NCBI GenBank assembly: GCA_021443825.1
Contig: JABUTE010000087.1
Location: forward strand, 1-8,806
From: Bacillota bacterium
GTDB lineage: Bacteria > Bacillota > Clostridia > Peptostreptococcales > Anaerovoracaceae
Length of the DNA: 8,806 nucleotides
Reading direction: 5' to 3'
Both the position numbers and the translations under genes were made by a program. Each line of letters starts with the position of its first letter. Position 1 is the stretch's first letter. Positions 6,701 through 8,806 of this stretch are shown in pieces. The notes beneath the pieces were generated by a model. The model saw only the letters and a list, made by a program, of their open reading frames with translations. It did not search any database and was not told the origin of the DNA.

Positions 6701-6729
6701 ATATTACAGTTTTATTGTTTGATAGTCAA
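6701..6729 (-). promoter_or_regulatory. Sigma-A-type promoter of brnQ
   Basis: On the minus strand TTGACT (6729-6724, five of six matches to TTGACA) is followed, after exactly 17 bases, by TAATAT (6706-6701, four of six to TATAAT). Transcription would begin near 6694, only about 18 bases before the ATG. The leader is thus too short for a T-box or riboswitch, and any control would be at the promoter. Confidence 0.75.
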
Positions 6730-6780
6730 ATACTTCTGTTATTTTTCTATTCTTTTGTGCATAAACACTAATTTTTAAAT

Positions 6781-6820
6781 AAAAAAAGAGCCTCTCCCAC
6801 CAAACGGTGAGAGCGGCTCT
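6781..6820 (-). terminator. Rho-independent terminator of the pxp operon
   Basis: The minus strand folds into a 15-position stem: AGAGCC-G-CTCTCACC against GGTGGGAG-A-GGCTCT, with one G-A mismatch, one G-U pair and a GTTT loop. At least six T residues follow (6786-6781). It lies 58 bases after the pxpA stop and isolates that operon from brnQ. The plus strand lacks a comparable T tract, so it appears to act in one direction. Confidence 0.9.
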
Positions 6821-6877
6821 AAACGGCATATAAATAATTTAGCTGCTTTGCTGCAATGAGCGATATTGCGGGGCTTC

Positions 6878-7645
6878 CTATTTCAGATCAGCAAGGCAGC
6901 AGATCTCGATCCCCTCCTGATGCAGAACTTCGGTGATGGTCTTCGCGAAAGCGATAGCAGAAGGCCCGTCGCCGTGGATGCAGACCGAATCGGCCTGAAT
7001 ATCGATGTCTTTTCCGGTGATGGCAGTGACCTTGCCCTCCTTGATCATGCGAACGACCCGCTTGGCAGCGACCTGCGCATCGGTGATCATGGCGCCTTCT
7101 TTTCCTCTTGCAACAAGAGAGCCGTCTTCCTCATAGGCCCGGTCGGCAAAGACCTCTCTTGCAGCGGAAAGGCCGTGGTCTGCCGCCGAGGCATACATCT
7201 GGCTGGTAACAGGAGCCAGCATGATCAGAGAAGGATCCACCGCCAGAATGGCTTCTACGATGGCATCGGCCATCTTGCGGTCCTTTGCCGCCATGTTGTA
7301 AAGAGCCCCGTGGGGCTTTACATGCTGCAGCGCAAGGCCCTTTGCCTTGCAGAAGGCCTGCAGAGCGCCGATCTGGTAGATGGTGATCGCCTTGATCTCA
7401 GCAGGCGTCATCACCATGTTGCGCCGTCCGAAGCCCTGCAGATCGGGAAATCCGGGATGGGCGCCCACCGCCACGTTATTCAGCGCAGCCAGCTCTACGG
7501 TCTTTTCCATGACCACCGGATCGGAGGCATGAAAACCGCAGGCCACATTGGCCGACGACATAAAGGGAAGCACGGCCTCATCCATGCCCAGCTTATAGTT
7601 ACCGAAGCTTTCGCCCAGGTCGCAATTAAGATCGATCTTATACAT
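6878..7645 (-). CDS. pxpA: 5-oxoprolinase subunit A (LamB/YcsF family)
   Basis: A 255-residue cytoplasmic protein, normal length for the family. With PxpB and PxpC it forms the prokaryotic ATP-dependent 5-oxoprolinase that turns 5-oxoproline (pyroglutamate), a spontaneous product of glutamine and glutamate damage, into glutamate. Family motifs are seen throughout: DLNCDLGESFG (5-15), ANVACGFHASD (32-42), GAHPGFPDLQGFGRR (61-75), VKPHGALYN (109-117), EVFADRAYEEDGSLVARG (164-181) and CIHGDGP (222-228). The third residue after CGFH is serine (S41), where I recall glycine (HAGD) as usual, a conservative small-residue change. The ATG is preceded by GAGGTG at good spacing, 11 bases downstream of the pxpC stop, and the gene ends the operon before a strong terminator. 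Confidence 0.95.
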   Translation of the reverse strand: MYKIDLNCDLGESFGNYKLGMDEAVLPFMSSANVACGFHASDPVVMEKTVELAALNNVAVGAHPGFPDLQGFGRRNMVMTPAEIKAITIYQIGALQAFCKAKGLALQHVKPHGALYNMAAKDRKMADAIVEAILAVDPSLIMLAPVTSQMYASAADHGLSAAREVFADRAYEEDGSLVARGKEGAMITDAQVAAKRVVRMIKEGKVTAITGKDIDIQADSVCIHGDGPSAIAFAKTITEVLHQEGIEICCLADLK

Positions 7646-7656
7646 AAAAACACCTC

Positions 7657-8592
7657 TTATTTCTGTTCTGCCAGGATCTGCTGCGCCTCTTGCACCGTGA
7701 TCCGCTGAAATTGGACGGTATCCCCCGGCTTCAGCTGCGCCAGCAGGGGAAGATCAAAGGAGCATACCGTGGCGATCTTGGCATAGCCGCCGGTGGTCTG
7801 CCGGTCAGCCATCAAAACGATGGGAAGCCCCGATGACGGCACCTGCACCGAGCCGAAAACGATGCCGTCGGAAATGATGTCGGTAGTCTTGGCCTTGCGG
7901 CCGTCGCCTTCGGCAGGCTCTGCGATCTCGATGGCAGGCCCTTCCAGACGGTAGCCCATGCGGTCGCACTGACCCGATAGCTTATAGGGCTTGGAAAAGA
8001 AGGTCTGCAGCCCTGCTTTGGTAAAACAGTCTGCTTGCGGGCCTGCAACAGCCCGGATGACGGCTCTGCCGGTCATCACGCAAGGCTCTTCGCACAGCGT
8101 TTCAAGAGCTTCGAAAGACCCTTCAAAGCAGCCGGTGGGAATCACATCTCCTGCCTGCAGCTTGCGGCCTTCGTAGCCTCCAAGGCCTGCTTTCAGGTCG
8201 GTAGAGCGGCTTCCCATCACCAGAGGAACATCGATGCCGCCCGCCCAGGCCAGGTAGCAACGGCAGCCGGCCTTCGCCATGCCCAGCTGAAGCACCTGCC
8301 CTGCCTTTACGAAGACAGGCGCATAGCGCGTTACGGGTGCTCCATCCAGCGTGCCCTCCATATCGGCGCCGGTCAAGGCAAAGATGCCGTCCTCCGTAAA
8401 CTGATAGGTTCCTCCAAACAGGGTCATTTCCAATGCGGCTGCCCCGGGCTCGTTGCCGCACAGCCGGTTGGCTGCGGCGAAGGCTCTTGTATCCATCACC
8501 CCGCAGGAAGGAATGCCGAATTGCTGCAGGCCCTTGCGGCCCAGATCCTGCACGGTGGTAAGAGCGCCGGGATTGAGTACTTTAATTGCCAT
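7657..8592 (-). CDS. pxpC: 5-oxoprolinase subunit C (KipA / biotin-dependent carboxyltransferase-like family)
   Basis: A 311-residue cytoplasmic subunit of 5-oxoprolinase, related in fold to the AHS2 domain of allophanate hydrolase and urea carboxylase. Motifs include NPGALTTVQDLGRKGLQQFG (7-26), GVMDTRAFAAANRLCGN (31-47), GSRSTDLKAGLGGYEGRKL (127-145), GPQADCF (184-190), SGQCDRMGYRLEG (206-218) and MADRQTTGGYAKIATV (261-276). The frame is open to 8730, but that would run deep into pxpB. The ATG at 8592-8590 was chosen because GGAGGTG precedes it and MAIKVLNPG is the normal family N-terminus. It overlaps the pxpB end by 11 bases, and pxpA follows after 11 bases. Older annotation calls such proteins KipA, an antagonist of the sporulation kinase inhibitor KipI; the operon context favours 5-oxoprolinase. 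Confidence 0.95.
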   Translation of the reverse strand: MAIKVLNPGALTTVQDLGRKGLQQFGIPSCGVMDTRAFAAANRLCGNEPGAAALEMTLFGGTYQFTEDGIFALTGADMEGTLDGAPVTRYAPVFVKAGQVLQLGMAKAGCRCYLAWAGGIDVPLVMGSRSTDLKAGLGGYEGRKLQAGDVIPTGCFEGSFEALETLCEEPCVMTGRAVIRAVAGPQADCFTKAGLQTFFSKPYKLSGQCDRMGYRLEGPAIEIAEPAEGDGRKAKTTDIISDGIVFGSVQVPSSGLPIVLMADRQTTGGYAKIATVCSFDLPLLAQLKPGDTVQFQRITVQEAQQILAEQK

Positions 8593-8806
8593 GGTCCACC
8601 TCCGTGATCCGAAGCTGATAGGTGCCCCTTTGCATCGACTGGCGAATATCATAATACTCGCATACATCGATGGGCTCGAACCGGATAAAATCACCCGCTT
8701 TACAAAGCACCGGCTCGCTGCACCGGGCATCGAAAAACTCCAGCGGAGTTGCGCCGATCAGCTGCCAGCCGCCGGGAGATATCATTGGATAGACGCCGGT
8801 CTGGGC
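8582..8806 (-). CDS. pxpB: 5-oxoprolinase subunit B (KipI/AHS1 family), C-terminal part only
   Basis: Only the last 74 residues lie in the window and the frame continues past the right edge. The fragment shows the conserved KipI C-terminus: TGVYPMISPGGWQLIG, then TPLEFFD, and AGDFIRFEPI near the end. The family often has IGRTP where this protein has IGATP, an Arg-to-Ala change as far as I recall the consensus. PxpB pairs with PxpC, and the two are fused in some organisms. The stop codon lies inside the start region of pxpC (11-base overlap), which suggests coupled translation and matched subunit amounts. The function follows from the adjacent pxpC and pxpA. Confidence 0.9.
   Translation of the reverse strand, partial: AQTGVYPMISPGGWQLIGATPLEFFDARCSEPVLCKAGDFIRFEPIDVCEYYDIRQSMQRGTYQLRITEVDHGN
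8597..8603 (-). promoter_or_regulatory. Ribosome binding site of pxpC inside pxpB
   Basis: The minus strand reads GGAGGTGGACCATG. The GGAGG core is 6 bases from the ATG at 8592 and decides the pxpC start over the longer open frame. It lies within the final codons of pxpB. Confidence 0.75.

Noticed and set aside
6677..6877. Possible riboswitch or T-box upstream of brnQ
   Set aside because: The predicted brnQ transcript starts about 18 bases before the ATG, and the only strong hairpin in the gap is the pxp operon terminator upstream of the promoter.

Overview
The window looks like chromosomal DNA of a Gram-positive-type anaerobe, most likely class Clostridia and perhaps Oscillospirales. This rests on several observations: strong AGGAGG-type ribosome binding sites, a secreted S-layer-homology (SLH) protein, AT-rich intergenic gaps between moderately GC-rich genes (by-eye impression, not counted), and the gene families present. 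The placement is an inference and no rRNA or phylogenetic marker is present. No mobile element, CRISPR array, tRNA or rRNA was seen. Coding density is high and no gap exceeds about 200 bases.

Left region (1-4387, minus strand): a four-gene operon reading right to left. It encodes a MacA/HlyD-like membrane fusion protein, a MacB-type ABC ATPase, a MacB/FtsX-type permease, and a secreted protein with three SLH repeats that runs off the left edge. The joints are very tight (1-base gap, 4-base overlap, 9-base gap), so the genes are probably translationally coupled. The adaptor is unusual in carrying two successive lipoyl/barrel-sandwich units. The SLH protein sits where Gram-negative systems might place an outer-membrane partner, which makes it a candidate cell-wall accessory of the transporter.

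Centre (4388-5345): a 161-base divergent intergenic region carries back-to-back extended -10 promoters (TGnTATAAT on each strand). A GC-rich dyad lies in the 34 bases between the two -10 hexamers. The rightward promoter drives a single-gene transcript for a Sir2-family NAD-dependent protein deacylase, which ends in a strong bidirectional terminator shared with the convergent brnQ.

Right region (5396-8806, minus strand): brnQ, a branched-chain amino acid:cation symporter, has its own sigma-A-type promoter. Upstream of it, and separated by a strong terminator, is the 5-oxoprolinase operon pxpB(partial)-pxpC-pxpA. This operon should return 5-oxoproline (pyroglutamate) to glutamate using ATP.

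Most of the window is ordinary housekeeping and accessory metabolism. The parts most worth a second look are the MacAB-SLH operon with its duplicated adaptor, and the compact divergent regulatory region.
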